A stretch of DNA of 33,594 bases from Arcicella sp. (GCA_025356745.1 JANXRS010000299.1:1-33594), one strand, 5' to 3'. Positions 17,101 through 25,009 are shown, numbered from the stretch's first letter. A program made the numbers and translations. Notes: generated by a model not told the origin, from the sequence alone.

Positions 17101-17189
17101 GCACTGGAAAAGGGATTTACGGTAAAATCAATGATATGTTCTCCCTTAAAAGAGTTAATATTTTTGAGGTATATTTTATTAATTTTCAT
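14133..17189 (-). CDS. sbcC: SbcC, ATPase subunit of the SbcCD nuclease
   Basis: The 1018-residue SMC/Rad50-like protein has a Walker A motif GPTGAGKST at 37-45, long coiled-coil arms, a zinc-hook CPLC at 534-537 in the middle, the ABC signature LSGGE at 925-929 and a Walker B with FIDEGFGTLD around 955-964. Together with SbcD it forms the Mre11/Rad50-type complex that opens hairpins and degrades blocked double-strand ends. Length and motif order are normal. It is the second gene of an sbcD-sbcC operon with a 39-base gap. Confidence 0.95.
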   Translation of the reverse strand: MKINKIYLKNINSFKGEHIIDFTVNPFSSAGLFAIVGPTGAGKSTLLDAITLALYNRVPRFDKKISKDLVGTCGSILTRGEKECCVEVEYRSKSVTYVSKWWININRNNNLNDYGMEIIEKASGAIITDKKTEVPERNQRFIGLSYDQFIKSILLSQGEFSKFLKSGKDERGKLLEDITGMQIYRQLGQKAYKIFKEKGGLLSEKRQQKNRIADKLVNDEIEQKWVAEVIQKSEQIKEIEERLELYKSKFALKNEIKILREIITQKEEEKLNFHAEWQQFELQKAPLLINHEAAEPFRERILDLENKKQIQAKLKSRLENGNKDLTENENKLIEIIQSINTLTKAEITFENAIQHIQKFRDEVNELCNQQRNQESILTQQQNQIQEIIASLRNIDLSAIKLDTISETSLLFITEIAKERKKKQTEWLKSIEIEDVELLNFQKDKFETSRKHFIELSGRIKDFTEAQKGFNESENEEKLQAKFIEENISILGKLQEQLINSELEIENLELEKGKLSKAFNFDKERNNLLKKDEPCPLCGSIEHPFLSHYANNYVEIDQQIIVQKRLQKEETKQINTLSSKIEAARQVAKKEQVRKMIFSEKRQQNLDEVNKIKQLLLLEKVGNLAWVEEQVVLKDSQITTIGLLEKSMGERDYLLNLYRKVKEIIGIQGTNNDIKLKLTSLYSGTNINLDCDKFQSNLSVLSTKITSCKSLIKELEKEIKEYDQLNLLIENELMAQIQSGGFKDFDDLKSYLLTPEEAKAIRGNQERIRTQINTLIKIVDERKNDLKLKENHDNNTITLQELNVGITNSQFNKENIGKELDEIKLLLRIQLENKNEVSTISKELEILEKSNLKWELLDRYIGDSEGKKFSTFAQGLTLSRLIALSNKRLSGLSDRYLLDKPNEKEDDELMVLDQYMGNERRSVKTLSGGETFMISLSLALALSDLASRNVKLESLFIDEGFGTLDPETLETALCTLEKLQEEGQKNIGIISHVESIKERISTQIRLQKDSRGFSKIEIF

Positions 17190-17228
17190 TTGCTTTCTGG
17201 GCAGTAAATGCTAATAAATGTGAACGTT

Positions 17229-18434
17229 TTAGTTTTCTTCTTTTACTAATTGTAACAATTCAGTAAAAGCCTCCATCACTAAAATCCGATGTTCTTGCGA
17301 TAAGCCATTCTCTTTTTCCAAACGCTTTAACAAAATTTCTGTTTCAGTAATGTCATCAATATTTTGTCCTTCGTGAAATAATTCATCGGTACTACTTACT
17401 TTATTATTAAAGCCAATTATTTGCTTCAAAATACAAGCACGGTCATTATCAAATACTAAAGTAATTTCATTTAATTCTCTGATTAATAAGGGATTATATA
17501 ATTCTTCAATGACTTCTATTTCTATAAATGCTTTCAAAATAAAGTCATGTGAAAAATCCGTTAAAAGGCTTTTAACTTTTATAAAATCTCCCGATATTTT
17601 TTTAAGAACCCTAAATTTGGGGACTGGAATCTCTTCAATTCTTTCAATTTTTCCCGAAGATATTTCTAATTCAATTACTATTTTTAAATCATTTTTCTCA
17701 CTAAAACTCAACGCAATTGGTGAACCCGAATAACGAATATGTTCTTTACCTCCCACCCGTTGCGGACGATGAATATGCCCAAGTGCCACATAATCAAATG
17801 CTTCTGAAAAACTATCTCCACCGAAAACAGACAAATTTCCGATTATGGGTATTTCTCTTTCTGATTCTGATGTAACTGAACCTTGTGCGTGTAAATGTCC
17901 CATGGCAATAATCGGTATATTTACAAAACGCTCACGGCAAATATGTGCTAAATTATCATAATGATTCTTAATACCATTCCTAACTGCCTCCACACGTCCA
18001 TTAACACCTTCTGCTTCCACCGCTTGCCTAATATCCATGTCTCTTAAATAGGGTACAGCACAAATTATTACTTCTCCTAAATCAAAAATTTCATCTTCAA
18101 TATTAGCAGTTGCTCCTCCCACCACTACTATGTCTAACAATGATAAAATGTCTTTAGGAGCGTTTAACATAGAAGCCGAATCATGGTTTCCGCCCGTAAT
18201 AATAATTTTACATTTCTGCTCAATCATTTGACGTAAAAACCAATAATATAAAGCCCTTGCTTCGGTTGGTGGATTAGAAAGGTCAAACACATCACCAGCA
18301 ATCAATAAAACATCAATTTCACGTTCTTTTATGGTTTTAATGAGCCATTCAAAGAAGAGTTGATGTTCTTCAATGAGTTCTTGTTTATGAAGGCGTTTAC
18401 CCAAATGCCAATCGGCAGTATGCAGAATTTTCAT
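17229..18434 (-). CDS. sbcD: SbcD, nuclease subunit of the SbcCD complex
   Basis: The 401-residue protein is a calcineurin-like phosphoesterase of the Mre11 type. Metal-binding motifs are all present: DWH at 8-10, GDVFD at 47-51, GNHD at 82-85, MGHLH and LGHIHRPQ later. The C-terminal part (about 275-401) is the SbcC-docking region. It supplies the manganese-dependent nuclease of SbcCD, which cleaves DNA hairpins and palindromes. The ATG opens directly with MKILHTADWHLG, leaving no doubt about the start. It lies upstream of sbcC on the same strand. Confidence 0.95.
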   Translation of the reverse strand: MKILHTADWHLGKRLHKQELIEEHQLFFEWLIKTIKEREIDVLLIAGDVFDLSNPPTEARALYYWFLRQMIEQKCKIIITGGNHDSASMLNAPKDILSLLDIVVVGGATANIEDEIFDLGEVIICAVPYLRDMDIRQAVEAEGVNGRVEAVRNGIKNHYDNLAHICRERFVNIPIIAMGHLHAQGSVTSESEREIPIIGNLSVFGGDSFSEAFDYVALGHIHRPQRVGGKEHIRYSGSPIALSFSEKNDLKIVIELEISSGKIERIEEIPVPKFRVLKKISGDFIKVKSLLTDFSHDFILKAFIEIEVIEELYNPLLIRELNEITLVFDNDRACILKQIIGFNNKVSSTDELFHEGQNIDDITETEILLKRLEKENGLSQEHRILVMEAFTELLQLVKEEN

Positions 18435-18504
18435 GGTTTTGTTGAATAACTCAAAAAGTGCAAATTACTGAAATATTATGGCTTTTTATAAATATAGTGC
18501 AAAC

Positions 18505-18549
18505 AAAAAAAGCGGTCTGCAAATCAAAGATTCGCAAACCGCTTTTTTT
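18505..18549 (-). terminator. Terminator of the rpsB-tsf operon
   Basis: The arms around 18505-18525 and 18529-18549 pair with two mismatches around a short loop. For the reverse strand the left A-run becomes the U-tract. It lies 18 bases beyond the tsf stop and separates tsf from sbcD. Confidence 0.82.
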
Positions 18550-18566
18550 ATTTTACTTAATTCAAA

Positions 18567-19400
18567 CTATACCAAAGAGACACGCTTGAAAGAACTGATA
18601 GTCAATCCTTTTTGAGTTTGTTCTAATAATTGTTTGATATTGATTGAACCATCTTTCACAAATTGCTGATTCAACAAAGTAGATTCTTTATAGAATTTCT
18701 CTAATCTACCCGCTGCAATTTTATCCAACATTGCTTCTGGTTTTCCTTCTTGACGAGCTTGATCTCTACCGATTTCAATTTCACGTTCAATCGTTACAGA
18801 ATCAACATCTCCTTTATCTAAAGCTACTGGCTTCATCGCTGTGATTTGCATAGCAATATCTCTACCAACTTCTTGAACATCAGCTCCTTGTACGTTTGTA
18901 AACGCTACTAAAACACCAATTTTATTGTTCGAGTGAATATAAGAAACCACTTTATCAGCTGTTACGTTTTCGTATCCAGCCACGTTGATTTTCTCACCAA
19001 TTTTACCCGTTAATTCAATCATTGCCTCTTGTGCATTACGTCCATCTGCCAAAGTTGTTGCCAACAAAGCATCTTTATCTGTTGCATCACTTGCTACAGC
19101 TGAAGCTAATAAAGCAGCTACTAATTCGTTAAAATCAGGCACTTTCGATACTGGTTCAGTTTCGCAAGCCAAAGCTACCAATTTACCGTTTGTTCCATCT
19201 GCATTGATAGCAATAAGAACAACTCCTTCGTTGGTTGCATTGTCTGCACGTTTAGCGGCCACTTTCTGACCAGCTTTACGGAGAATATCAATAGCGGCTT
19301 CAAAATCACCACCTGCTTCAGTAAGGGCTTTCTTACAATCCATCATGCCCGCACCGGTCATTTGTCTTAATTTATTAACGTCTGCTGCTGAAATAGCCAT
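18567..19400 (-). CDS. tsf: Elongation factor Ts
   Basis: The 277-residue protein exchanges GDP for GTP on EF-Tu. It opens with the UBA-like domain (VNKLRQMTGAGMMDCKKAL), followed by RKAGQKVAAKRADN, then the core dimerisation domains and a C-terminal module ending in a small extension. It follows rpsB on the same strand, the common gene order. One oddity: the segment that in E. coli reads TDFVAK (with Asp80 and Phe81 contacting EF-Tu) is TEPVSK here (81-86), so the aromatic contact is replaced by proline. This may be a lineage trait. Identity is certain. Confidence 0.96.
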   Translation of the reverse strand: MAISAADVNKLRQMTGAGMMDCKKALTEAGGDFEAAIDILRKAGQKVAAKRADNATNEGVVLIAINADGTNGKLVALACETEPVSKVPDFNELVAALLASAVASDATDKDALLATTLADGRNAQEAMIELTGKIGEKINVAGYENVTADKVVSYIHSNNKIGVLVAFTNVQGADVQEVGRDIAMQITAMKPVALDKGDVDSVTIEREIEIGRDQARQEGKPEAMLDKIAAGRLEKFYKESTLLNQQFVKDGSINIKQLLEQTQKGLTISSFKRVSLV

Positions 19401-19512
19401 TGTCTTGTTAATTTGATTTTTTGAAAATTTATTATAGTTTCGGTTTTTGAGGTCCGATTATCGTAAGAAATGCAACCTTAAATAATCCTTAGTAATTATT
19501 TGAAACTACATT

Positions 19513-19556
19513 TTAATTCAAATAGCCCACAGAAAACTATGGGCTATTTGAATTAA
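19513..19556 (-). promoter_or_regulatory. 17-bp intercistronic hairpin between rpsB and tsf
   Basis: Perfect arms 19513-19529 and 19540-19556 around a 10-base loop, 64 bases past the rpsB stop. It may be a partial terminator lowering tsf relative to rpsB, or a processing site. Confidence 0.65.
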
Positions 19557-19620
19557 ACACTTATTTTTAAATCTAAGAACAAATAATTGTTCATTATTAA
19601 TTCTTACTTATTCATTAAAA

Positions 19621-20424
19621 TTAGTCTTCTTTTTCGTATTTAGCCACAACCTTAGCTGCTTCTTTCTCTGCTTCTAAATCCACTAAACGTTTTGCTTCTT
19701 CTTCTTCAGCCATACGAGCATCATCTTTATCTTGCTTACGTTCCATCAAACCTTCTTCGATTGCTTTACCAATGGCTAAAGTAATCAAAGCGATTGATTT
19801 ATAAGCATCATCATTAGCTGGAATTGGAAAGTCAACTAAATCAGGGTTTGAGTTAGTATCACACATAGCAAATACTGGAATGTCTAAACGTTGTGCTTCT
19901 GCTACTGCAATATGCTCACGCTTAACATCTACTACAAAAAGAGCGGCAGGAAGACGAGTTAATTCGGTGATACCACCCAATACTCTTTCCATTTTTTCTC
20001 TGTCACGAGACATCATTAAACGTTCACGTTTTGCCAAAGCTTTCACAGTTACCTCATCTTTCAACAACTTGTCAATAGTTGACATTTTTTTGATTGATTT
20101 TCTAACAGTCTGAAAGTTTGTTAACATACCTCCCAACCAACGGTCAGTAACGTAAGGCATTTTTAAACGACGAGCTTCTTCTGAAACAATCTCTTGAGCT
20201 TGTTTTTTAGTAGCAACAAACATGATTTTGCGTCCAGAACGTACAATACCTTTGATAGCATTACAGGCTTCGTCTAAACAACCTAATGTTTTATTCAAAT
20301 CAAGAATGTGAATACCGTTTTTTTCCATGAAAATAAACGGAGCCATTCTTGGATCCCACTTGCGTGTTAAGTGTCCAAAGTGAACACCAGCATCTAATAA
20401 TTCTTTATATTCTAATTGTGCCAT
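19621..20424 (-). CDS. rpsB: 30S ribosomal protein S2
   Basis: The 267-residue protein shows the S2 signatures LLDAGVHFGHLTRKWDPRM near the start, NGIHILDLNKT, PYVTDRWLGGMLTNFQT, and DIPVFAMCDTNSNPDLVDFPIPANDD. The last ~45 residues form a Glu/Lys/Ala-rich tail beyond the core fold, typical of Bacteroidota S2. S2 binds late in 30S assembly and sits between head and body. It is the first gene of the rpsB-tsf pair. Four 7-bp repeat units lie 12-39 bases before its ATG. Confidence 0.97.
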   Translation of the reverse strand: MAQLEYKELLDAGVHFGHLTRKWDPRMAPFIFMEKNGIHILDLNKTLGCLDEACNAIKGIVRSGRKIMFVATKKQAQEIVSEEARRLKMPYVTDRWLGGMLTNFQTVRKSIKKMSTIDKLLKDEVTVKALAKRERLMMSRDREKMERVLGGITELTRLPAALFVVDVKREHIAVAEAQRLDIPVFAMCDTNSNPDLVDFPIPANDDAYKSIALITLAIGKAIEEGLMERKQDKDDARMAEEEEAKRLVDLEAEKEAAKVVAKYEKED

Positions 20425-20435
20425 TTGATTTAGTT

Positions 20436-20463
20436 AACAATCCACAATTAACAATTAACAGTT
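20436..20463. repeat. Four 7-bp repeat units before the rpsB start
   Basis: AACAATC, CACAATT, AACAATT and AACAGTT follow one another without gaps. The array would lie in the rpsB 5' untranslated region. Confidence 0.7.
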
Positions 20464-20523
20464 TAAACTATTATGTTTATTGAAAACGCTAAACAATTTT
20501 TAAATGAAAAATATGAAAAAATA

Positions 20524-20557
20524 TTGGCAAGACACCGGTCACTGTAAGTCTTGCCAA
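20524..20557 (-). terminator. Terminator of the rplM-rpsI operon
   Basis: TTGGCAAGAC (20524-20533) and GTCTTGCCAA (20548-20557) pair perfectly; on the reverse strand the stem is followed by ATATTTTTT. It lies about 77 bases after the rpsI stop and before the rpsB promoter region. Confidence 0.85.
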
Positions 20558-20633
20558 CTAATATGATTAGAAAAGTAATGTTAAAAAGTAGCAATTGGCA
20601 GTAAACTGATAATTGACACAGAATAACTGATTT

Positions 20634-21023
20634 CTATCGTTTCGAGAATTGGAATTTACGACGAGCTTTCTTACGACCTGGTTTCTTACGTTCTACCATA
20701 CGTGGATCACGAGTAAGAAATCCTTCTTTTTTCAAAGCTGGACGACGCTCAATATCAATTTCTTGTAATGCACGTGCAATTGCTAAACGAAGTGCCTCTG
20801 CTTGACCTTTGATTCCGCCACCACCCATGTTTACTTTAACATCATAAGTCCCTTCGGTCTTTGTCAAAGCAAATGGTTGATTAACGATAATTCTAAGGAT
20901 TTCAGAAGGAAAATAGTTTTCCAACGTACGACCATTAATTAAATATTCGCCATTACCTGGTGTCATATAAAGACGTGCAACGGCTGTTTTTCTTCTTCCT
21001 AATGTATTGGTTACTTCTGCCAT
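20634..21023 (-). CDS. rpsI: 30S ribosomal protein S9
   Basis: The 129-residue protein has the S9 features: [18 protein letters not shown] at the start, [20 protein letters not shown] in the middle and the basic end [24 protein letters not shown], whose last residues reach the ribosomal P site. Length is normal. It follows rplM on the same strand after a 101-base spacer that is mostly 7-bp repeats, and ends before a terminator. Confidence 0.97.
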   Translation of the reverse strand: MAEVTNTLGRRKTAVARLYMTPGNGEYLINGRTLENYFPSEILRIIVNQPFALTKTEGTYDVKVNMGGGGIKGQAEALRLAIARALQEIDIERRPALKKEGFLTRDPRMVERKKPGRKKARRKFQFSKR

Positions 21024-21035
21024 TTTCTTAGAGCT

Positions 21036-21063
21036 ATGAGTTATGAGATATGAGATATGAGGT
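21036..21063. repeat. Four 7-bp units before the rpsI start
   Basis: ATGAGTT, ATGAGAT, ATGAGAT and ATGAGGT stand head to tail, ending 13 bases upstream of the rpsI ATG (as read on the reverse strand). Confidence 0.75.
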
Positions 21064-21084
21064 ACAAATCATGTAGATTAAAAA

Positions 21085-21119
21085 CATAATTCATAATTCA
21101 CAATTCACAATTCATAATT
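21085..21119. repeat. Five 7-bp units after rplM
   Basis: CATAATT, CATAATT, CACAATT, CACAATT and CATAATT stand head to tail, beginning 5 bases past the rplM stop codon. Confidence 0.75.
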
Positions 21120-21124
21120 CTGAG

Positions 21125-21568
21125 TTAAAATTTGATTTCTGTTGGTTGTTGTGCTGAATGAGGATGTTCTGAACCTGCATATACATACAAATTAGTATAT
21201 AGCTTACTTCCCAAACGGTTTTTTGGTAACATACCTTTCACGGCAGATTCCATAATTCCTCTTGGATTTTTTGCTAATACTTCTCTTGGTGTAGCAAAAC
21301 GCTGACCACCTGGATAGCCCGTATGACGGATATAAACCTTATTGTTCATTTTCTTGCCTGTAAAACGAATTTTCTCAGCATTAATAACAATAACATTATC
21401 TCCACAATCTACGTGCGGTGTATATGAAGCCTTGTGCTTTCCACGCAAAATCATTGCTATATGAGAGCTCAAACGACCTACAATTTGATTTTCTGCATCA
21501 ACGACAACCCACGCTTTTTGAACTGTTGCAACGTTTGCCGAGATGGTTTTGTAACTTAAAGTATCCAC
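21125..21568 (-). CDS. rplM: 50S ribosomal protein L13 (GTG start)
   Basis: The 147-residue protein has the L13 core: WVVVDAENQIVGRLSSHIA, LRGKHKASYTPHVDCGDNVIVINA, FTGKK, YIRHTGYPGG, ILAKNP-like VLAKNPRGIMESAVKGMLPKN and a C-terminal YAGSEHPHSAQQP. The start is a GTG at 21566-21568; the resulting N-terminus MDTLSYKTISAN matches what I know of Bacteroidota L13, and no ATG is available upstream in frame. It is the first gene of rplM-rpsI, preceded by a structured leader and a consensus promoter, which suggests feedback control of translation. Confidence 0.97.
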   Translation of the reverse strand: MDTLSYKTISANVATVQKAWVVVDAENQIVGRLSSHIAMILRGKHKASYTPHVDCGDNVIVINAEKIRFTGKKMNNKVYIRHTGYPGGQRFATPREVLAKNPRGIMESAVKGMLPKNRLGSKLYTNLYVYAGSEHPHSAQQPTEIKF

Positions 21569-21581
21569 TTTATTATTGTTT

Positions 21582-21658
21582 AAAAGTCCGATAGTATTTT
21601 CTCATAGAAAGCACCTTTGCCACAAGGTGTTATAAAATTAAGTTCACGCTGGACTTTT
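21582..21658 (-). promoter_or_regulatory. Structured 5' leader of rplM (possible ribosomal-protein autoregulation element)
   Basis: On the transcript AAAAGTCC (21658..21651) pairs with GGACTTTT (21589..21582), closing a multi-part fold that contains a CACCTT/AAGGTG hairpin (21612-21617 with 21624-21629). The closing stem ends 13 bases before the GTG start, where it could influence ribosome access. L13 or another ribosomal protein is the natural ligand candidate. I cannot confirm a named leader family. Confidence 0.5.
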
Positions 21659-21770
21659 ATTAAGATTCGTGAATACTTTTTTTATACATCAGACGTTGGA
21701 ACGACACTGATTTTCAATGATTTGTCCTTTATTTCTTTCCGAACGGGCATCCAGTTTAAATTTGGGAACG

Positions 21771-21802
21771 CAAAATTAGTCAATGTTTGGAGTATATGCA
21801 AA
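21771..21802 (-). promoter_or_regulatory. Promoter of the rplM-rpsI operon
   Basis: TTTG (21802..21799), 20 bases, then TAATTTTG (21778..21771) fits the Bacteroidota consensus exactly. Transcription from about 21764 gives a leader of about 195 bases that contains the whole structured element. Confidence 0.7.
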
Positions 21803-22207
21803 GAGATTACAAAAAGTTTTCGTCGTTTTATAGGTATAATCATGTCGTTTGACGAAAACTGCCAAGTTTCTTTTGAAAAAACAAAAAGTATCACTTGGTT
21901 TACTATTAATTACGTAAATATTCTAAGAAATCGTGTTGTACATTCAAAATAGCGGTTTCTAATTACTTTGTATCGAAAACGCTTGGTTCTCATCTGTTTA
22001 ACCGATGAAAATTTTGTCTTTTTTTTCTGCTTGAGAGACTTTTGAGGTAAGACAAATCGGGTTATTCAACCTAAATTAAATTCGTAGTTCTAAAATTATC
22101 ATTTATAAAACTCAATTCTAATGAAAAAAATCCATCTAAGTCTATTTATATAATTCAAAGATGAATGCTTTAAGTGAAGCCTTCATCTTATTCATTTTTA
22201 AAAAGTC
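21803..22207. other. Intergenic region between the rplM promoter and the AraC gene
   Basis: About 400 AT-rich bases. An imperfect 13-bp hairpin (22158-22170 with 22177-22189, one mismatch) just downstream of the AraC stop may be its terminator, although the U-tract is weak. I see nothing else in this stretch; open frames that cross it do not look like proteins. Confidence 0.55.
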
Positions 22208-23161
22208 CTAAGAAATCCCCACCACTCCCTTCTCTCCTGTCAATAAACATAATTCCTTAAATTTCCCTGGTGTAATTCCTACATATTTTTTAAAGATGAT
22301 AAAAAAGTAGTTTGTACTACTAAAACCCGCTTTGAAACAAGCATCACTAATATCATTTTTGGTTTCTGCCAGTAATTCTTTGGCAGTTTTTATGCGTTCT
22401 TGGTTAATATAATCCAGAGGCGTAATGCCTAATTCTCGCTTAAATTGACGGAAGAAATTTGGCTTACTCATACACGCAAAATCACATAATTTTTCGATGC
22501 TGAGTTTCTCCGTGATATGTTCTTTTATATACTGAATTACAAAAGCAAAACGATTTACATTAACATATTTTTTATAATTATCCACAATTAACACTCGTGC
22601 TTGTGTTTGCATTAGCCTGATTAACAGCTCATTAATCATAAAATTGGCAAATAAATCTTTTGCCGAATTGGTTTCTGTGGACAGTTTTACTAATCTATCA
22701 ATCGTACTAGTTACTTCTGAGGAATTTTTCAAGTGAAACGTATTTTCATCAATTTTCCACGGCTCATGTTCGTCAATTTTAGCATATTTTTCATTCAATA
22801 AATTCACTGTTTCCTTAATTTGCTCACTCTTGATTGCCAAAGCCATGCACTGCGTTGGATTTGAGTAATTGGCTTCTGGGAAGTCAATTACCATTTCTTC
22901 ATTAGCTGGCACAATCACAGATTCGCCAGGGAGATATTCAAAGCCCTTTTTGTCGAATAAGTGCATAACTTTTTTGCCTCTAAACATTGTTGTCAAAACA
23001 AAGCTATTGAATCTTAATCGAACATTCTCACTCTTTTGATGGGTTTCAAAAATATTTAATTCAAAATTATCTAATGAATATACCGTCCGATTTTCTATGA
23101 GCGTTGTTAGATTTTTTACAGGCTTTAAGGGCAATAATTGGGGTTTATGCAGTTGTTTCAT
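22208..23161 (-). CDS. AraC-family transcriptional regulator
   Basis: The 317-residue protein has an N-terminal cupin-like sensing part (about 40-190, with KVMHLFDKKGFEYLPGESVIVPANEEM) and a C-terminal double helix-turn-helix (about 215-305: LSIEKLCDFACMSKPNFFRQFKRELGITPLDYIN, then ISDACFKAGFSSTNYFFIIFKKYVGITPGKFK). It is divergent from the aldehyde dehydrogenase gene, with a 216-base shared region, and such regulators usually control the neighbour. The N-terminal domain resembles the AraC_N type whose members often sit beside aldehyde dehydrogenases; the effector is unknown. Confidence 0.88.
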   Translation of the reverse strand: MKQLHKPQLLPLKPVKNLTTLIENRTVYSLDNFELNIFETHQKSENVRLRFNSFVLTTMFRGKKVMHLFDKKGFEYLPGESVIVPANEEMVIDFPEANYSNPTQCMALAIKSEQIKETVNLLNEKYAKIDEHEPWKIDENTFHLKNSSEVTSTIDRLVKLSTETNSAKDLFANFMINELLIRLMQTQARVLIVDNYKKYVNVNRFAFVIQYIKEHITEKLSIEKLCDFACMSKPNFFRQFKRELGITPLDYINQERIKTAKELLAETKNDISDACFKAGFSSTNYFFIIFKKYVGITPGKFKELCLLTGEKGVVGIS

Positions 23162-23336
23162 TTGTAAATTTTGAATTTAAATTATGGGCAAGTATCATTT
23201 ATTGAACATAAAGTATGATATCTGAGTACTGATTTTGTATTTTATTAATTTCAAACAAAATATTTATAAAAAAAATCATGATACAATCATCAATTAATGT
23301 GATATAAAAGTAAACAGTAATGGGAGTAATTCAAGA

Positions 23337-23344
23337 TAAATTTG
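23337..23344 (+). promoter_or_regulatory. -7 element before the aldehyde dehydrogenase gene
   Basis: TAAATTTG fits TAnnTTTG, 33 bases before the ATG, but no TTTG is present 19-20 bases upstream. A missing upstream element would suit a promoter that needs an activator, such as the divergent AraC protein. Confidence 0.4.
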
Positions 23345-23377
23345 TACAAATAAATCATTAAAAATATATATTTAATC

Positions 23378-24937
23378 ATGGAAAATCTTGAATTAGAAGT
23401 AGAATCTCCTGTAACATCAGCAAGTTCAACGGATGATAATCGTGTGGCTAGGCCAATTTTCAGAGCTCAATATGATAATTTTATTGGCGGAAAATGGGTA
23501 GCACCCGTCAGAGGACAGTATTTTGAAAATCCATCGCCTATTGATGGCAATACTTTTACAAAAGTTGCTCGTTCAACCAAAGAAGATGTTGAATTGGCTC
23601 TGGATGCCGCTCACGAAGCATTTGCATCTTGGTCGAAAACCTCCGCAATTACCCGAAGTAATCTTCTTTTGAAAGTTGCAGATATCATCGAACAAAATCT
23701 TCATTATTTGGCAGTTGTTGAAACAATTGATAACGGAAAACCCATTAGAGAAACCATTTTAGCAGATTTACCTTTAGTGGTTGATCATTTCAGATACTTT
23801 GCCGCAACCATCAGAACTGATGAAGGTTCAGCTTCTGAACATGACCCGAATACACTTTCGCTGGTGATTCATGAACCGTTGGGCGTAGTTGCTCAAATTA
23901 TTCCTTGGAATTTCCCTCTATTGATGGCAACTTGGAAAATGGCTCCTGCTTTGGCAGCGGGTTGTACCATTGTAATGAAACCAGCCGAGCAAACACCCGT
24001 AGGAATTTTGTGTTTGATGGAATTATTACAAGATATTTTACCAGCGGGTATTATTAATATCGTAAATGGTTTTGGCTTAGAAGCTGGAAAACCTTTGGCA
24101 AGTTCAACCAGAGTGGCAAAAGTTGCTTTTACGGGCGAAACTACCACTGGACGTTTAATTATGCAGTATGCTTCGGAAAATATTATTCCAGTAACGATGG
24201 AATTGGGCGGTAAATCTCCTAATATTTTCTTCCCAAGCATAATGGATGCTGACGATGATTTCTTTGATAAATGTTTAGAAGGTGCTGCTATGTTTGCCTT
24301 GAATCAGGGAGAAATTTGTACCTGTCCATCTCGTATTTTAGTGCATGAATCTATCGCTGATGCTTTTATTGAGCGATTAGTAGTAAGAGTAAATGCCATC
24401 AAAAAGGGACATCCAATGGAAATGACAACCATGATTGGAGCTCAAGCATCGAACGACCAGTACGAAAAAATCTTATCGTATTTGAAGATTGGAGAAGAAG
24501 AAGGGGCAGAAGTTCTCTGTGGTGGAGCAGCTCATATTCAAGAAGGAGATGCTGTAAATGGCTATTATATTCAGCCAACTATTTTGAAAGGACATAATAA
24601 AATGCGTGTTTTCCAAGAGGAAATCTTTGGTCCAGTAGCATCTTTGACAACTTTCAAAACGGTGGAAGAAGCCATTGAAATTGCTAATGATACACTCTAT
24701 GGATTGGGTGCGGGGGTTTGGACTCGTGATGCACATGAACTGTATCAAGTGCCAAGAGCCATTCAAGCGGGACGAGTTTGGGTGAATTGCTATCATGCTT
24801 ATCCAGCTCATGCGCCATTTGGAGGATATAAAAAATCAGGATTTGGACGTGAAAATCACAAAATGATGCTCGACCATTATCGTTCTTGTAAAAATATGTT
24901 AATTTCTTACGACAAAAAAGCCTTAGGATTCTTTTAA
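23378..24937 (+). CDS. NAD-dependent aldehyde dehydrogenase (AldB/ExaC type)
   Basis: The 519-residue enzyme has the standard ALDH parts: IIPWNFPL with Asn179, KPAEQTP, the FTGETTTGR cofactor loop, general base Glu275 in [10 protein letters not shown] and nucleophile Cys314 in [11 protein letters not shown], followed by EEIFGPV and [13 protein letters not shown]. It oxidises short-chain aldehydes such as acetaldehyde to acids. The group is known for being followed by a DUF779 gene and controlled by a nearby regulator, as here. The first 25 residues are an acidic, Ser/Thr-rich leader outside the fold. The exact substrate is inferred from family only. Confidence 0.93.
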   Translation: MENLELEVESPVTSASSTDDNRVARPIFRAQYDNFIGGKWVAPVRGQYFENPSPIDGNTFTKVARSTKEDVELALDAAHEAFASWSKTSAITRSNLLLKVADIIEQNLHYLAVVETIDNGKPIRETILADLPLVVDHFRYFAATIRTDEGSASEHDPNTLSLVIHEPLGVVAQIIPWNFPLLMATWKMAPALAAGCTIVMKPAEQTPVGILCLMELLQDILPAGIINIVNGFGLEAGKPLASSTRVAKVAFTGETTTGRLIMQYASENIIPVTMELGGKSPNIFFPSIMDADDDFFDKCLEGAAMFALNQGEICTCPSRILVHESIADAFIERLVVRVNAIKKGHPMEMTTMIGAQASNDQYEKILSYLKIGEEEGAEVLCGGAAHIQEGDAVNGYYIQPTILKGHNKMRVFQEEIFGPVASLTTFKTVEEAIEIANDTLYGLGAGVWTRDAHELYQVPRAIQAGRVWVNCYHAYPAHAPFGGYKKSGFGRENHKMMLDHYRSCKNMLISYDKKALGFF

Positions 24938-24943
24938 TGACTA

Positions 24944-25001
24944 TCGGCTTTCAGCTTAAATCGTCGAAAAGCCTACAGCTGAAAACCGACTGCCGAAAGC
25001 C
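24944..25001. repeat. Inverted repeat filling the ALDH-DUF779 spacer
   Basis: TCGGCTTTCAGCT (24944-24956) pairs with AGCTGAAAACCGA (24977-24989) with one mismatch; GGCTTTC (24946-24952) can instead pair with GAAAGCC (24995-25001). The two folds exclude each other. It is more GC-rich than its surroundings and looks like a dispersed palindromic unit. Confidence 0.5.
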
Positions 25002-25009
25002 CCAAAATT

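Noticed and set aside
14133-18434. SbcC-SbcD as a possible new defence system
   Set aside because: Both proteins have normal length, motifs and order for the housekeeping SbcCD nuclease, and nothing unusual is attached.
20436-21119. CRISPR-like array suggested by the regular short repeats
   Set aside because: The units are 7 bases long, head to tail, with no spacers between them and no cas genes nearby.
21617-21952. Forward open frame of 111 codons between rplM and the AraC gene
   Set aside because: It begins with a TTG inside the rplM leader, crosses the rplM promoter, and its product has no protein-like pattern or recognisable motif.
23893-24811. Reverse-strand frames inside the aldehyde dehydrogenase gene
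   Set aside because: They are antisense to a complete, well-conserved enzyme and show no motif of their own.
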